A DNA stretch of 64,000 nt from Sphingomonas sp. LaA6.9 (GCF_022601895.1 NZ_JAKVIO010000009.1:1-64000); one strand, 5' to 3'. Counted from the first letter of the stretch, positions 25,085-36,822 are shown. A program made the numbers and translations. The notes: generated from the letters alone by a model not told the origin.

Positions 25085-25119
25085 GTCCGCTGCGTCTACC
25101 GATTTCGCCACATCCGCGT
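25085..25119 (-). pseudogene. Host tRNA-Leu(UAA) 5'-half remnant at the element junction
   Basis: The minus strand reads the first 35 nt of a tRNA-Leu, from GCGGATG through GCGGACTT, and continues AAAA to 25081 to complete an uninterrupted UAA anticodon loop. It then turns into unrelated sequence, so the 3' half is missing. It matches the 5' exon of the intron-bearing copy at 33 of 35 positions. The two differences, T6 and G27, would form only wobble pairs with that copy's 3' half. This marks the right attachment site. Confidence 0.85.
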
Positions 25120-25151
25120 GCGCGCGACAAAGGCGTATATGATCGACGGGG

Positions 25152-25610
25152 TCAAGCGTCTACCGCGGGTCGTGGATCGCCGAGCCAGTATCGCGCGCCG
25201 GGGCCAAGACGCGCGGCGCGGTCCTCCGGATTGGACAGCTTGCAGGATTCGACCGAGAGACAGCCGCAGCCGATGCATCCGGCCAACCCTTGCTTCAGGC
25301 GTTCCAACTCGGCGATGCGCGCGTCGATCCGCATGGTCCAGGTGCTTGAAAGCCGCGCCCAGTCCTTGCCCTTGGGCACGTGATCGGGCGGGAGTCTGGC
25401 GAGCTCCGCGCCGATCTCTTCGAGCGAGAGCCCCACGCGCTGCGCAAAGACGATGAAAGCCACGCGGCGCAGCACCGCGCGCGGATAGCGCCTGTGTCCG
25501 GAATTGAGCCGTTCCGCCGCGATCAGCCCACGGTCTTCGTAATAGCGCAGCGCGGAAGGCGCTATGCCGCTTCGCCGCGACACCTCGCCGATTGTCAGAT
25601 AATGGAACAT
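25152..25610 (-). CDS. soxR: SoxR, redox-sensing MerR-family activator
   Basis: A 152-residue MerR-type regulator with an N-terminal winged helix (LTIGEVSRRSGIAPSALRYYE), a dimer helix and the SoxR [2Fe-2S] cysteine cluster CIGCGCLSVESC. Oxidation of the cluster by redox-active compounds turns it on. I start at ATG 25610; the open frame upstream runs through the operator. A dyad typical of SoxR boxes (TCAAG, 4 bp, CTTGA at 25643-25656) lies between it and the divergent ABC exporter genes, which are the likely targets. Its 3' end is only 33 bp from the tRNA-Leu remnant. Confidence 0.9.
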   Translation of the reverse strand: MFHYLTIGEVSRRSGIAPSALRYYEDRGLIAAERLNSGHRRYPRAVLRRVAFIVFAQRVGLSLEEIGAELARLPPDHVPKGKDWARLSSTWTMRIDARIAELERLKQGLAGCIGCGCLSVESCKLSNPEDRAARLGPGARYWLGDPRPAVDA

Positions 25611-25641
25611 GGCTGCCACAGAAGCAGAAATAGTTCTTGAT

Positions 25642-25658
25642 CTCAAGTGCGCTTGAAC
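25642..25658. promoter_or_regulatory. SoxR box
   Basis: CTCAAGTGCGCTTGAAC resembles the SoxR consensus, with arms TCAAG and CTTGA around TGCG. It lies in the divergent region between soxR and the ABC exporter, 32 bp from the soxR start. It probably controls the exporter and soxR itself. Confidence 0.65.
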
Positions 25659-25749
25659 TTGTAGCGGACCGGGCACGGACTGATATCTGCGCATCCATCG
25701 AAAGCGTGAATCAGGCCCTGCTCAAACACTCAAGGCCCGGGAGAAACAT

Positions 25750-26744
<995 letters not shown>

Positions 26745-26748
<4 letters not shown>

Positions 26749-27515
26749 TGGGTTTCAACGCGCGTGGCGTGTGGGCCATCTACAAGTTCGAGCTGCACCG
26801 TTTTCGGCGGACGCTGCTGACCGGCCTGCTCACGCCGGTGATCACGACCTCGCTCTATTTCATCGTCTTCGGTTCCGCGATCGGATCGCGCATGACCGAG
26901 ATTGGCGGCGTGCCCTATGGCGCCTTCATCGTGCCGGGCCTCATCATGCTGTCGATGTTCACCGAGAGCATCTTCAACGCGAGCTTCGGCATCTACATGC
27001 CCAAATGGTCGGGAACGATCTATGAACTGCTATCGGCGCCGATTTCGGCGTTCGAGACGGTGCTCGCCTATGTTGGCGCGGCGGCGACCAAGTCGATGAT
27101 CGTGGGGCTCGTGATCCTGATCACCGCAAACTTCTTCGTCGATATCCAGATCCTGCATCCCGTCTGGACAGCCGCGTTCTTCGTCCTGATCGCCACGACT
27201 TTCTGCCTGTTCGGTTTCATCATCGGCATCTGGGCGAAGAGCTTTGAACAGCTTCAGGTCATCCCGATGCTGGTCATCATGCCGCTCACCTTCCTCGGCG
27301 GCGCATTCTATTCGATCGACATGCTGCCCGCCGCCTGGCGGACGGTGACGCTGTTCAATCCGATCGTTTATCTGATCAGCGGTTTCCGCTGGAGCTTTTA
27401 CGGCAAGGGCGATGTGAGCGTGGAGGTCAGCATGGCGGCCACGCTTGGTTTCTTCGGTCTTTGCCTGGGGGTTATCTGGTGGATCTTCAGAACCGGGTAT
27501 CGCCTCAAGAACTGA
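26745..27515 (+). CDS. ABC-2 type exporter permease (YadH-like)
   Basis: A 256-residue membrane protein with about six hydrophobic helices, for example [20 protein letters not shown] and [14 protein letters not shown], typical of ABC-2 permeases. It pairs with the ATPase encoded just upstream through a 4-bp overlap to form a half-transporter dimer in the inner membrane. Start chosen at ATG 26745; a second ATG at 26748 is equally possible. Confidence 0.87.
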
Positions 27516-27582
27516 TCATCCTGCAACCCACCGCACCGAAACGGCTCGTTCAAGGGCCGGCGCCGTGCGGTGGGCCTTGCAG

Positions 27583-27861
27583 CTACATATTGAGCCGCTC
27601 GCGCATTTCCTTGCCCGGCTTGAAATAGGGCACGCGCTTCGCATCGACGTCAACGGCCGTTCCCGTGCGCGGATTGCGGCCCGTGCGGGCCGAACGTGCA
27701 CGTGTCGAGAATGCCCCGAAACCTCTCAGCTCAACGCGTCCGCCATTGGCGAGTCGCGCACTGATTTCGTCGAAGAACACATCGACGATGTGCTCCACAT
27801 CCTTGACTGAGAGACCAGAGTTTTCCGCAGCGAGCTTCTGGACGAGTTCGGAACGGATCAT
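27583..27861 (-). CDS. ihfB: Integration host factor beta subunit
   Basis: A 92-residue DNA-bending protein of the HU/IHF family. The DNA-binding arm reads [15 protein letters not shown] and [16 protein letters not shown] closes the protein. It follows rpsA, as in the conserved aroA-cmk-rpsA-ihfB order of proteobacteria. IHF with its alpha partner shapes DNA for transcription and for site-specific recombination, so it may also serve the neighbouring integrase. A large dyad (CCCACCGCAC with GTGCGGTGGG, about 27530-27575) just after the stop may end transcription. Confidence 0.92.
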   Translation of the reverse strand: MIRSELVQKLAAENSGLSVKDVEHIVDVFFDEISARLANGGRVELRGFGAFSTRARSARTGRNPRTGTAVDVDAKRVPYFKPGKEMRERLNM

Positions 27862-28096
27862 GGCAAATCCCCATATGGGCCCCGCCGGTCCAACGGGAAC
27901 GACGAAACACCGGGTTGAGCCCGATTACGCAGGCATTTTTGTTGGTTGACGCGGGCTCCCACTGCCTGCGGCAACGCCTGTGAATGTGCCGGATTTCGGT
28001 TTATTTGCAAGCCTTTGTCCGGAGAATTCACGGCAAGGGGGAGGTTTTTCGCGGTGGAATCTGACGTCGTGATTTTACATATTATTGTAAAGATAC

Positions 28097-28137
28097 AAAA
28101 AAACCGCCGCCGATGCCCGATGGCATCGACGGCGGCG
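28097..28137 (-). terminator. Intrinsic terminator after rpsA
   Basis: Read leftward, the arms CCGCCGTCGATGCC and GGCATCGGCGGCGG form a long G+C-rich stem followed at once by a run of seven T. It lies 18 bp after the rpsA stop and separates rpsA from ihfB. Confidence 0.9.
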
Positions 28138-28154
28138 CGTAATTTTTCTGTGCC

Positions 28155-29870
28155 TTACTTCTTGTCTTCCGAACGTGCCTTCAGCGCTTCGCCGAGGATG
28201 TCGCCGAGCGACGCACCCGAGTCGGACGAACCGTACTGCGCAACCGCCTGCTTCTCTTCGGCGATCTGCATCGCCTTGACCGAGAAGGTGGGCTTCTTCG
28301 AACGGTCGAAGCCGGTCACCATGGCGTCCAGCTTCTGGCCGACCTGGAAGCGCTCGGGGCGCTGTTCGTCGCGGTCGCGGCCGAGATCGGTGCGCTTGAC
28401 GAAGCCGGTCGCGCCGTCGTCGCCAACCTGAACCTCGAGGCCGCCATCGCGGACTTCGAGAACGGTGACGGTGACGACCTCGTTCTTGTTGAGGCCCGAG
28501 GCAGCGGCGACGCCGCCAACGGCGGGCGCGCCCTTTTCGAGCTGCTTCATGCCGAGCGAGATGCGCTCCTTTTCGACGTCGATGTCGAGAACGATCGCCT
28601 GGACGCTCTCACCCTTGCGGTGCAGGTTGAGCGCGTCCTCGCCCGAGATGCCCCATGCGATGTCCGACATGTGAACCATGCCGTCCACATCGCCGTCGAG
28701 GCCGATGAAGAGGCCGAATTCGGTTGCGTTCTTGACTTCGCCCTCGACGGTCGAGCCAACCGGGTGCGCAGCCGCGAAGGCTTCCCACGGGTTGTTGATC
28801 GCCTGCTTGAGGCCGAGCGAGATGCGACGCTTGTCTTCGTCGACCTCGAGGATGACAACATCGACTTCCTGGCTGGTCGAGACGATCTTGCCGGGGTGGA
28901 CGTTCTTCTTGGTCCAGCTCATTTCGGAGACGTGGACGAGGCCCTCGATGCCCGCTTCGAGCTCGACGAACGCACCATATTCGGTGATGTTGGTCACGCG
29001 GCCGGTGAGCTTGGCGCCCACGGGGTACTTGGCCGATGCGCCCTCCCACGGATCGCTCTCGAGCTGCTTCATGCCGAGGCTGATGCGCTGCGTCTCGCGG
29101 TTGATGCGGATGATCTGGACCTTCACCGTGTCGCCGATGTTGATCATCTCGGACGGGTGGTTGATCCGCTTGTAGCTGAGGTCGGTGACGTGCAGCAGGC
29201 CGTCAATGCCGCCCAGGTCGACGAACGCACCATAATCGGTGATGTTCTTGACCACGCCCTCGATCACCTGGCCTTCGGTCAGGGTCTGGATCAGGCCCGA
29301 ACGCTGCTCGGCGCGGGTTTCCTCGAGGATCGCGCGACGCGACACCACGATGTTGCCGCGGCGACGGTCCATCTTGAGGATCTGGAAGGGCTGGGGGATG
29401 TCCATCAGCGGGGTGACGTCGCGCACGGGGCGGATATCGACCTGCGAGCCGGGCAGGAACGCCACGGCACCGTTGAGGTCGACGGTGAAGCCGCCCTTGA
29501 CGCGACCGAAGATGACGCCTTCAACGCGCGCGCTCTCGGTGAACTCGGCTTCGAGCTTGTCCCAGGCGGCTTCACGGCGCGCGCGATCGCGCGACAGCAT
29601 GGCCTCGCCATGGACGTTCTCGACGCGGTCGACATAAACTTCGACTTCGTCGCCGACCTTCAGATCGGCCTTCTGGCCAGGCGCTGCGAACTCGCGCAGC
29701 GGCACGCGGCCTTCCGACTTCAGGCCGACGTCGATGACGGCCATGTCGTTTTCAATTCCGGTAACGGTGCCCTTGACGACGCGGCCTTCGAAGCTTTCGT
29801 TCTCGCCGCCGAGCGATTCATTCAGGAGCGCGGCGAAATCGTCGCGCGAGGGGGATGCCGATGAGGCCAT
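28155..29870 (-). CDS. rpsA: 30S ribosomal protein S1
   Basis: A 571-residue protein with six S1 RNA-binding repeats. Repeats 3-6 are marked by sequences such as ITDYGAFVDLGGIDGLLHVT, ITEYGAFVELEAGIEGLVHV and ATEFGLFIGLDGDVDGMVHM. It brings mRNA to the 30S subunit and is essential. I use ATG 29870 (MASSASPSRDDFAALL) with AGGAA upstream rather than the ATG 24 bp earlier. It lies between cmk and ihfB in the usual order. Confidence 0.95.
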   Translation of the reverse strand: MASSASPSRDDFAALLNESLGGENESFEGRVVKGTVTGIENDMAVIDVGLKSEGRVPLREFAAPGQKADLKVGDEVEVYVDRVENVHGEAMLSRDRARREAAWDKLEAEFTESARVEGVIFGRVKGGFTVDLNGAVAFLPGSQVDIRPVRDVTPLMDIPQPFQILKMDRRRGNIVVSRRAILEETRAEQRSGLIQTLTEGQVIEGVVKNITDYGAFVDLGGIDGLLHVTDLSYKRINHPSEMINIGDTVKVQIIRINRETQRISLGMKQLESDPWEGASAKYPVGAKLTGRVTNITEYGAFVELEAGIEGLVHVSEMSWTKKNVHPGKIVSTSQEVDVVILEVDEDKRRISLGLKQAINNPWEAFAAAHPVGSTVEGEVKNATEFGLFIGLDGDVDGMVHMSDIAWGISGEDALNLHRKGESVQAIVLDIDVEKERISLGMKQLEKGAPAVGGVAAASGLNKNEVVTVTVLEVRDGGLEVQVGDDGATGFVKRTDLGRDRDEQRPERFQVGQKLDAMVTGFDRSKKPTFSVKAMQIAEEKQAVAQYGSSDSGASLGDILGEALKARSEDKK

Positions 29871-30078
29871 GGTTGGTTCCTGTCTTTCGTACATTTTTCC
29901 GGCCAGCCGGTTGGATCCGGCGGTCTTGACCAGAAGTGCCGCAAGGGCCCCATGCCCAGACGGCGTCCCGCGAACGAGAGGGTTGTGGCCGCGCGCATCG
30001 CGGAAAGCGAAAAGGGCGCGTCAAGAGCGCCGGCTTTCAGTGCCGGCCCCTTCGCGCCTTGCGTTTCGCAGCCCAGGG

Positions 30079-32165
<2,087 letters not shown>

Positions 32166-32189
32166 TTATTCTGGAGGCTGAGGCAGCAC

Positions 32190-32522
32190 ATGGTGAAGCC
32201 TGAATGGGGCACCAAGCGGACCTGTCCGAAATGCGGTACCCGCTTTTACGATCTTGCCAAGGAGGATCCCGTTACCTGCATCGAATGCGGGAATAACTGG
32301 TATCCCGAGCCCGTGCTGAAGTCGAAGCAGCCGCTTCCCTATGACGCGCCCAAGCAGGAAGTCGTAGGCAAGACCGCGGATGATGCGGTGCTGGCCGATG
32401 ACGATCTGGATATCGACGTCGACACCGACGAAACCGATTCGCCCGACGATGACGTCGATCTCGGCGGCGATGACGATCTCGGAGTCGACACGTCCGACGG
32501 CGAGGACGATTCGAATAATTGA
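32190..32522 (+). CDS. FYDLN-acid domain protein (TIGR02300 type)
   Basis: A 110-residue protein with a short zinc-ribbon start, CPKCGTRFYDL then CIECGNNW, and a long very acidic tail rich in Asp. This matches the FYDLN-acid family of alphaproteobacteria, whose role is unknown. GGAGG lies 12 bp upstream of the chosen ATG; a GTG three bases later is an alternative. It is divergent from aroA and followed by tRNA-Ala. Confidence 0.88.
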   Translation: MVKPEWGTKRTCPKCGTRFYDLAKEDPVTCIECGNNWYPEPVLKSKQPLPYDAPKQEVVGKTADDAVLADDDLDIDVDTDETDSPDDDVDLGGDDDLGVDTSDGEDDSNN

Positions 32523-32605
32523 TTAAACGTCTTGCCAAGCAGGCGCTGCCAGCATAATGGGCAGCGCCTCAACGCCGCACCTACCCAGAGCGGCGAGATG
32601 GTTTC

Positions 32606-32681
<76 letters not shown>

Positions 32682-32746
32682 TCCTCCTCTTAAATCACTG
32701 TGATGTTGGGCTGCAAACGGCGCCAAGCGTACGCCGCACCGAATCG

Positions 32747-33736
32747 CTAGGCGTTCACCCGAGCGCTCTGCGCCGGTTGCTCCGCGCCATCGGTATCTGC
32801 GACCACGGTAAGATTCGGGTGAGCCTGACGAACATGGCTGCCCGCCGGCACACTCTGGGTGAGCCACACATTCCCGCCGATCGTCGACCCGCGTCCAATG
32901 GTGACCCGGCCCAGAATCGTCGCGCCAGCATAGATCACGACATCGTCGTCTACGATCGGGTGTCGCGGTGCGCCGCGTGCGATCGCGCCTTCGTCGTCGG
33001 TCGGGAAGTTGCGCGCACCCAGCGTCACCGCCTGGTAGAGCTTTACCCTGTCACCGATGATCGCAGTCTCGCCGATCACGACGCCAGTGCCGTGATCTAT
33101 GAAGAAACTGCGCCCGATCCGGGCGCCGGGGTGAATATCGATCCCCGTTCGCGAATGTGCGATCTCGGAAATGATTCGTGCGACCAGCGGCGCGCCAAGT
33201 TGATATAGCCGGTGCGCCAGCCGGTGATGGATAATCGCGATCGCGCAGGGGTAGCAGAGCAGCACTTCGTCGACGCTGCGTGCGGCGGGATCGCCCGCAT
33301 AGGCAGCCTCGATATCGGTGTCGATCAGCGCGCGGAGTTCGGGCAGTGCGATCGAGAAATCGCCGATGATGTTCTGCACCATGATCTCGAGTCGTTCGCC
33401 AGTGGCGTCCGGGTCGGAATAGTGCAACTCGAGCCGTATCTGCGCTGCCAGTTGCGACAGCGCCGCTTCCAGCGTTGCTTCCACAAAGGCGTCCTCGTTG
33501 CCCGGGTGCAGTTCGGGCGGGCCGAGACGAAGCGGGAAAAGCGCGGCGCACAATACGCCCGTGATCCTTTCAAGCGCGCGTCGCGCCGGGAAGCCCAGGG
33601 CGCCATGCTCGGCATGTCGCCGGTGCGCGTCACGCCATGTCTGTCGTGTTTCGCGCAATCGCCGGACGACGTCGCCCAGATTACCGGGGAAAGGCGGCTG
33701 CGCGCGCGCGGTATCGTCGGAAAGCGTATCGGTCAT
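32747..33736 (-). CDS. Serine O-acetyltransferase, EpsC type
   Basis: A 329-residue acyltransferase that makes O-acetylserine for cysteine synthesis. About 150 helical residues precede a left-handed beta helix of hexapeptide repeats: IDIHPGARIGRSFFIDHGTG, then VVIGETAIIGDRVKLYQ. The catalytic His/Asp region and the flexible C-terminal tail are present. The length fits EpsC rather than enterobacterial CysE. A second, shorter CysE lies at 46190-46888. A palindrome covers its promoter (see 33796-33818), so it is probably regulated separately. Confidence 0.9.
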   Translation of the reverse strand: MTDTLSDDTARAQPPFPGNLGDVVRRLRETRQTWRDAHRRHAEHGALGFPARRALERITGVLCAALFPLRLGPPELHPGNEDAFVEATLEAALSQLAAQIRLELHYSDPDATGERLEIMVQNIIGDFSIALPELRALIDTDIEAAYAGDPAARSVDEVLLCYPCAIAIIHHRLAHRLYQLGAPLVARIISEIAHSRTGIDIHPGARIGRSFFIDHGTGVVIGETAIIGDRVKLYQAVTLGARNFPTDDEGAIARGAPRHPIVDDDVVIYAGATILGRVTIGRGSTIGGNVWLTQSVPAGSHVRQAHPNLTVVADTDGAEQPAQSARVNA

Positions 33737-33795
33737 GGCCTGTCCTGCGGTCAGCTTGCATCTTGCATGAGGTGCCTGCCGACCTGCCAGATGAT

Positions 33796-33835
33796 TTTTC
33801 TACTTTTAAGATAGAAAATATATGGTGCGCGTCAA
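33796..33835 (-). promoter_or_regulatory. Promoter and palindromic operator of the EpsC-type gene
   Basis: Leftward TTGACG (33830-33835) and TATCTT (33808-33813) are 16 bp apart. A perfect dyad, TTTTCTA and TAGAAAA with 9 bp between (33796-33818), covers the -10 box. It is the only A+T-rich patch nearby and looks like a repressor site. Confidence 0.55.
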
Positions 33836-33923
33836 ATCTTCTGCGTTTGCGCGTGCGGACCAGCGGGATAGCTGTGTCGGTGAGCCATGCTCGCAGCCTT
33901 CATTCGGATAAGAGCGACCCACC

Positions 33924-34625
33924 GTGCCAAAGCGTGCCTTGATCGTTCGACACGTCCCTTATGAAGGCATCGCCGGTTTTCGCGATCCGATAGAGAGCGC
34001 GGGCTACCAGATCGAGCGGCTCGACGTAGCCAACCCGGATTTTCACGAAGCCGATCTCGTTTCGCCCGATCTGGTGATCCTCATGGGCGGTCCGATGGGC
34101 GTTTACGACGACCATCGCTATCCCTGGATCGCGCACGAGATCGAACGACTGCGCGCGCGCCTGATGCTGGACCGGCCGACGATCGGCGTATGCCTTGGAG
34201 CGCAGATGATCGCGGCCGCGCTCGGTGCGCGGGTCTATCGAGGCGCTGCCAAGGAAATCGGCTTTCACCGACTTACGCTGAACGCCGATGGTCTGGCATC
34301 CCCGCTTGCCCATCTCGCTGATCAGCCGGTGCTGCAATGGCATGGCGATACATTCGACCTGCCCGCGGGCGCCGCGTTGCTTGCGTCGACCCCGCAATAT
34401 CCACACCAGGCGTTCCGCTGCGGACGACGGGTGCTGGCCTTGCAATGCCATGCCGAAATGGGCCTCGATCCCCGGATCGAGGCGTGGATCGACCAGTCGC
34501 ACGATAGCCTTGCGGAAGTCGGAATCGAGCCCGAGACGCTGCGGGCGCAATATGCCGCTATCGGCCCCGCGGCGGTAGAAGCGGGGCAAAAGATGATCCG
34601 CCAGTGGTTATGCTCGCTCGATTGA
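33924..34625 (+). CDS. Class I glutamine amidotransferase-like protein
   Basis: A 233-residue GATase1-fold protein resembling the amidotransferase half of GMP synthase. The nucleophile Cys lies in GVCLGAQMIAAALG, the oxyanion region in ILMGGPMGVYDD, and the catalytic His in LQCHAEM. No synthase partner is adjacent. Members of this group include gamma-glutamyl hydrolases and enzymes of unknown substrate. The start codon at 33924 fits the family length. Confidence 0.85.
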   Translation: MPKRALIVRHVPYEGIAGFRDPIESAGYQIERLDVANPDFHEADLVSPDLVILMGGPMGVYDDHRYPWIAHEIERLRARLMLDRPTIGVCLGAQMIAAALGARVYRGAAKEIGFHRLTLNADGLASPLAHLADQPVLQWHGDTFDLPAGAALLASTPQYPHQAFRCGRRVLALQCHAEMGLDPRIEAWIDQSHDSLAEVGIEPETLRAQYAAIGPAAVEAGQKMIRQWLCSLD

Positions 34626-34800
34626 GAGGCTTCTTCGGGCACTTCAAATAGCCGGGGATTTTTGTCAACGATTGATGGCGCTTAGCTTCGATGGTTTGAC
34701 TTCAAAGCAACTAATCGATCACTGGCCGGTTTTGACCGGGTCCCCGCTGCTTGAAATCGGGTGATTCGAAGTCCTCCAGATCATGATGGAAAGCCGGAGC
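34626..34800. other. Intergenic region before fadL
   Basis: 175 bp with no gene. It must hold the promoter of the FadL-type porin gene. An A+T-rich segment near 34660-34720 is the likely place, but I cannot point to clear boxes. Confidence 0.4.
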
Positions 34801-36105
34801 ATGAAGGGTTCGCACATTCGTTTCGTAGCCGTGACAACGGTATCATTGACTGCGTTGGCGTTGTTTCCGGGCGCGGCCCATGCCGGCGGCTTCTATCTGC
34901 AGGAACAGTCGGTGAAGGCCGCAGGGCGGGCGTTTTCCGGCGAGGTCGCCGATGAGGGGGCCGATTCGCTGTGGTGGAATCCGGCTGCGATCGCGGACAT
35001 CGAACAGAACGAGGTCTATATCGGCATCAGCACGATCCTGCCGAGCGCGAAGGTACGCGACAATGGCACGGTGATCGTTCGTCCCGGTCAGCCCGCAGCG
35101 CCCGTGGGCGGCAACCCTCTCGCCAAGGATCCGATCGAGACCGGGATCCTGCCGAGCAGCGCGGTCGCCATACGACTGACCGACCGGCTCGTGGCTGGCC
35201 TGGCTGTCAGTGCACCCTATAGCTTCACCACCAACTATGACGCCGATAGCTGGGTCCGTTATACCGCCGACAAGTCGAAGCTGCGGACGATCGACATCCA
35301 GCCTTCGCTCGCGATCGCTGCGACCGACTGGCTGCGCCTGGGTGTCGCGGCGAATATCGAATATAGCGACGCGACGCTGACCAATGCGCTTCCCAATCTG
35401 GTGGCGGCGCTGCCTGATGGTGAACAGCGGCTCGAAGGCGATGGCTGGGATCTTGGCTGGAGCGCGGGTGCGCAGGTCCACACGGGTCCGATGACCCTCG
35501 GCGTCAGTTACAAGTCGAGCATCAAGCACACGCTGGCAGGTCGCGTTGAAACGAGCGGTCTGCTTGGCCCGCTTGCGCCGGCCAATGGGACGATCGACGC
35601 CGATGCCGCCTTCCGCACGCCCTGGCAGCTCATCATGGGTGGACGCTTCAAGGCGAGTGACAAGCTGACGCTCAACGCGCAGGTCGTTCGCATCGGCTGG
35701 AGCGAGTTCGATGCAATCCGCCTCGGCGACCCGATCAATCAGGCGATCCCCGAAAACTATCGCAACACCTGGAGCTTTGCGGGCGGGCTCGACTATGATT
35801 TCGGCCCTGAGTGGACGGTCCGCGCCGGCGTGCAGCACGACCAGACGCCGACGCGTGACGGCGAGCGTGACGCGCGCGTTCCCGATTCCGATCGCTGGAA
35901 CTTCGCGGCAGGCACGTCCTATGATGTGAGCAAGCGTTTCACGATCGACGCAGCGGTCAACTATGTCAGCTTCAAAGACGCTTCGATCGACCGCGTCACC
36001 GCGGCTTACGCGGGAACCGCAGCACAGACGCCGATCATCGTTGACGGACGGCTCGAAGACACGAGCGCGATCGTGCTCGCAATTGGCGGGCGCTTTCGCT
36101 TCTGA
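34801..36105 (+). CDS. FadL-family outer-membrane transporter
   Basis: A 434-residue outer-membrane barrel for hydrophobic compounds such as long-chain fatty acids. A signal peptide (TTVSLTALALFPGAAHA) precedes the mature start GGFYLQEQSVKAAGRAFSG, and SLWWNPAA is the family hallmark near the N-terminus. Alternating strand patterns continue to a C-terminal aromatic residue (GGRFRF). I chose ATG 34801, with a GGAG just upstream, over an ATG at 34783. A strong hairpin follows at 36116-36141. Confidence 0.88.
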   Translation: MKGSHIRFVAVTTVSLTALALFPGAAHAGGFYLQEQSVKAAGRAFSGEVADEGADSLWWNPAAIADIEQNEVYIGISTILPSAKVRDNGTVIVRPGQPAAPVGGNPLAKDPIETGILPSSAVAIRLTDRLVAGLAVSAPYSFTTNYDADSWVRYTADKSKLRTIDIQPSLAIAATDWLRLGVAANIEYSDATLTNALPNLVAALPDGEQRLEGDGWDLGWSAGAQVHTGPMTLGVSYKSSIKHTLAGRVETSGLLGPLAPANGTIDADAAFRTPWQLIMGGRFKASDKLTLNAQVVRIGWSEFDAIRLGDPINQAIPENYRNTWSFAGGLDYDFGPEWTVRAGVQHDQTPTRDGERDARVPDSDRWNFAAGTSYDVSKRFTIDAAVNYVSFKDASIDRVTAAYAGTAAQTPIIVDGRLEDTSAIVLAIGGRFRF

Positions 36106-36115
36106 CGAATCCGGA

Positions 36116-36141
36116 TTGGCCGGCGCCCGAGCGCCGGCCAA
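36116..36141 (+). terminator. Hairpin after the FadL gene
   Basis: Perfect 11-bp stem TTGGCCGGCGC with loop CCGA. There is no T-run after it, so it is either a weak intrinsic terminator or a stem that protects the mRNA end. Confidence 0.5.
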
Positions 36142-36285
36142 ACTGCAAGGTACCGTCCGCACCGCACAATCCGCCGCGTAAACCCGCGCACGCGCTGGCT
36201 TTGGCGCCCGCTCAGGCATAGCCAGTACGCATGCAACGCGCGCAAGCGTCCGATTGCTGCGTGCGTAGAGCGGGGCGTAAAGATC

Positions 36286-36822
36286 ATGCTGAGCTATTCC
36301 TACTCGATCCAGGATCGCAGCGAGGGCGCCACGGGCGCCGTTTCCAAAGCAGAGCTAGTCGCGGGGATGCAGTTGCTGCGTGCCGTCAACATGCAGTCCG
36401 TCCGGCTCCAGCTCGCGGTGTTGCGGCGCGACCGCAGGCCCGCGATGGAGTCGCTCGATCACCTTGCCGATATGGACCGCGAGCTCGAACATTTTATCGA
36501 GGGTATCGGACCGGCGGGCTCCGCGGCTGCCGAGCTGCGGGAAATCACCGAGCTGGTTGCACTTCAGAAGCGCGCTCTGGCCGATGACAAGATCGCGCTG
36601 ATGGCGGGTATCTCGGGCGCCAAGCTGGGCGGCGAAACCATCGCGGAATTGCCCGAGGCAGAACCCGAGGCCCTGGCCGACACGCTCGATCTCACCACCG
36701 AATACCGGCCGTCCTCCGCGGCGGCGAAGCTCCTCGCCGCGACCGCGGTGTTCGCTGTGGCCGGCGTCGCGGTCACCGGCTGGCTGTTTTCAGATGCGAT
36801 TGCTGCCGCGATAGGGCTCTGA
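36286..36822 (+). CDS. 178-residue hypothetical protein with C-terminal membrane helix
   Basis: No named domain is recognised. Residues 1-150 are soluble and helical with many charged residues (for example MESLDHLADMDRELEHFIEG). One hydrophobic helix at about 148-172 (LLAATAVFAVAGVAVTGWLF) would anchor it in the inner membrane, with most of the protein in the cytoplasm. It is a lone gene between fadL and the deo cluster. Confidence 0.65.
   Translation: MLSYSYSIQDRSEGATGAVSKAELVAGMQLLRAVNMQSVRLQLAVLRRDRRPAMESLDHLADMDRELEHFIEGIGPAGSAAAELREITELVALQKRALADDKIALMAGISGAKLGGETIAELPEAEPEALADTLDLTTEYRPSSAAAKLLAATAVFAVAGVAVTGWLFSDAIAAAIGL

Larger units (their letters stand above)
1..25119. mobile_element. 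Integrative mobilisable/conjugative-type element, left end outside the window
   Basis: The region joins an insertion-sequence remnant, two multigene defence-type modules, relaxase/MobC/coupling protein genes, small accessory genes, a Fic gene and an integrase that sits beside a broken tRNA-Leu. Everything to the right of 25119 is core chromosome, so the boundary is sharp at the tRNA remnant. The left boundary is not in the window. I cannot exclude two adjacent elements, one being only the integrase segment (23593-25085). Confidence 0.7.

Noticed and set aside
23593-25085. A minimal 1.5-kb element holding only the integrase, with the intron-bearing tRNA as the native host gene
   Set aside because: Possible but less likely: it would make the original host tRNA carry two wobble pairs (U6-G67, G27-U43), and it leaves the mobilisation and defence genes to the left unexplained. 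Kept as the main alternative.
28620-29864. Long plus-strand frame of 414 residues
   Set aside because: It is antisense to rpsA and arises from G+C-rich codon bias.
34843-36219. Minus-strand frame of 458 residues
   Set aside because: Antisense to the FadL gene and low-complexity in Arg/Asp/Ala.
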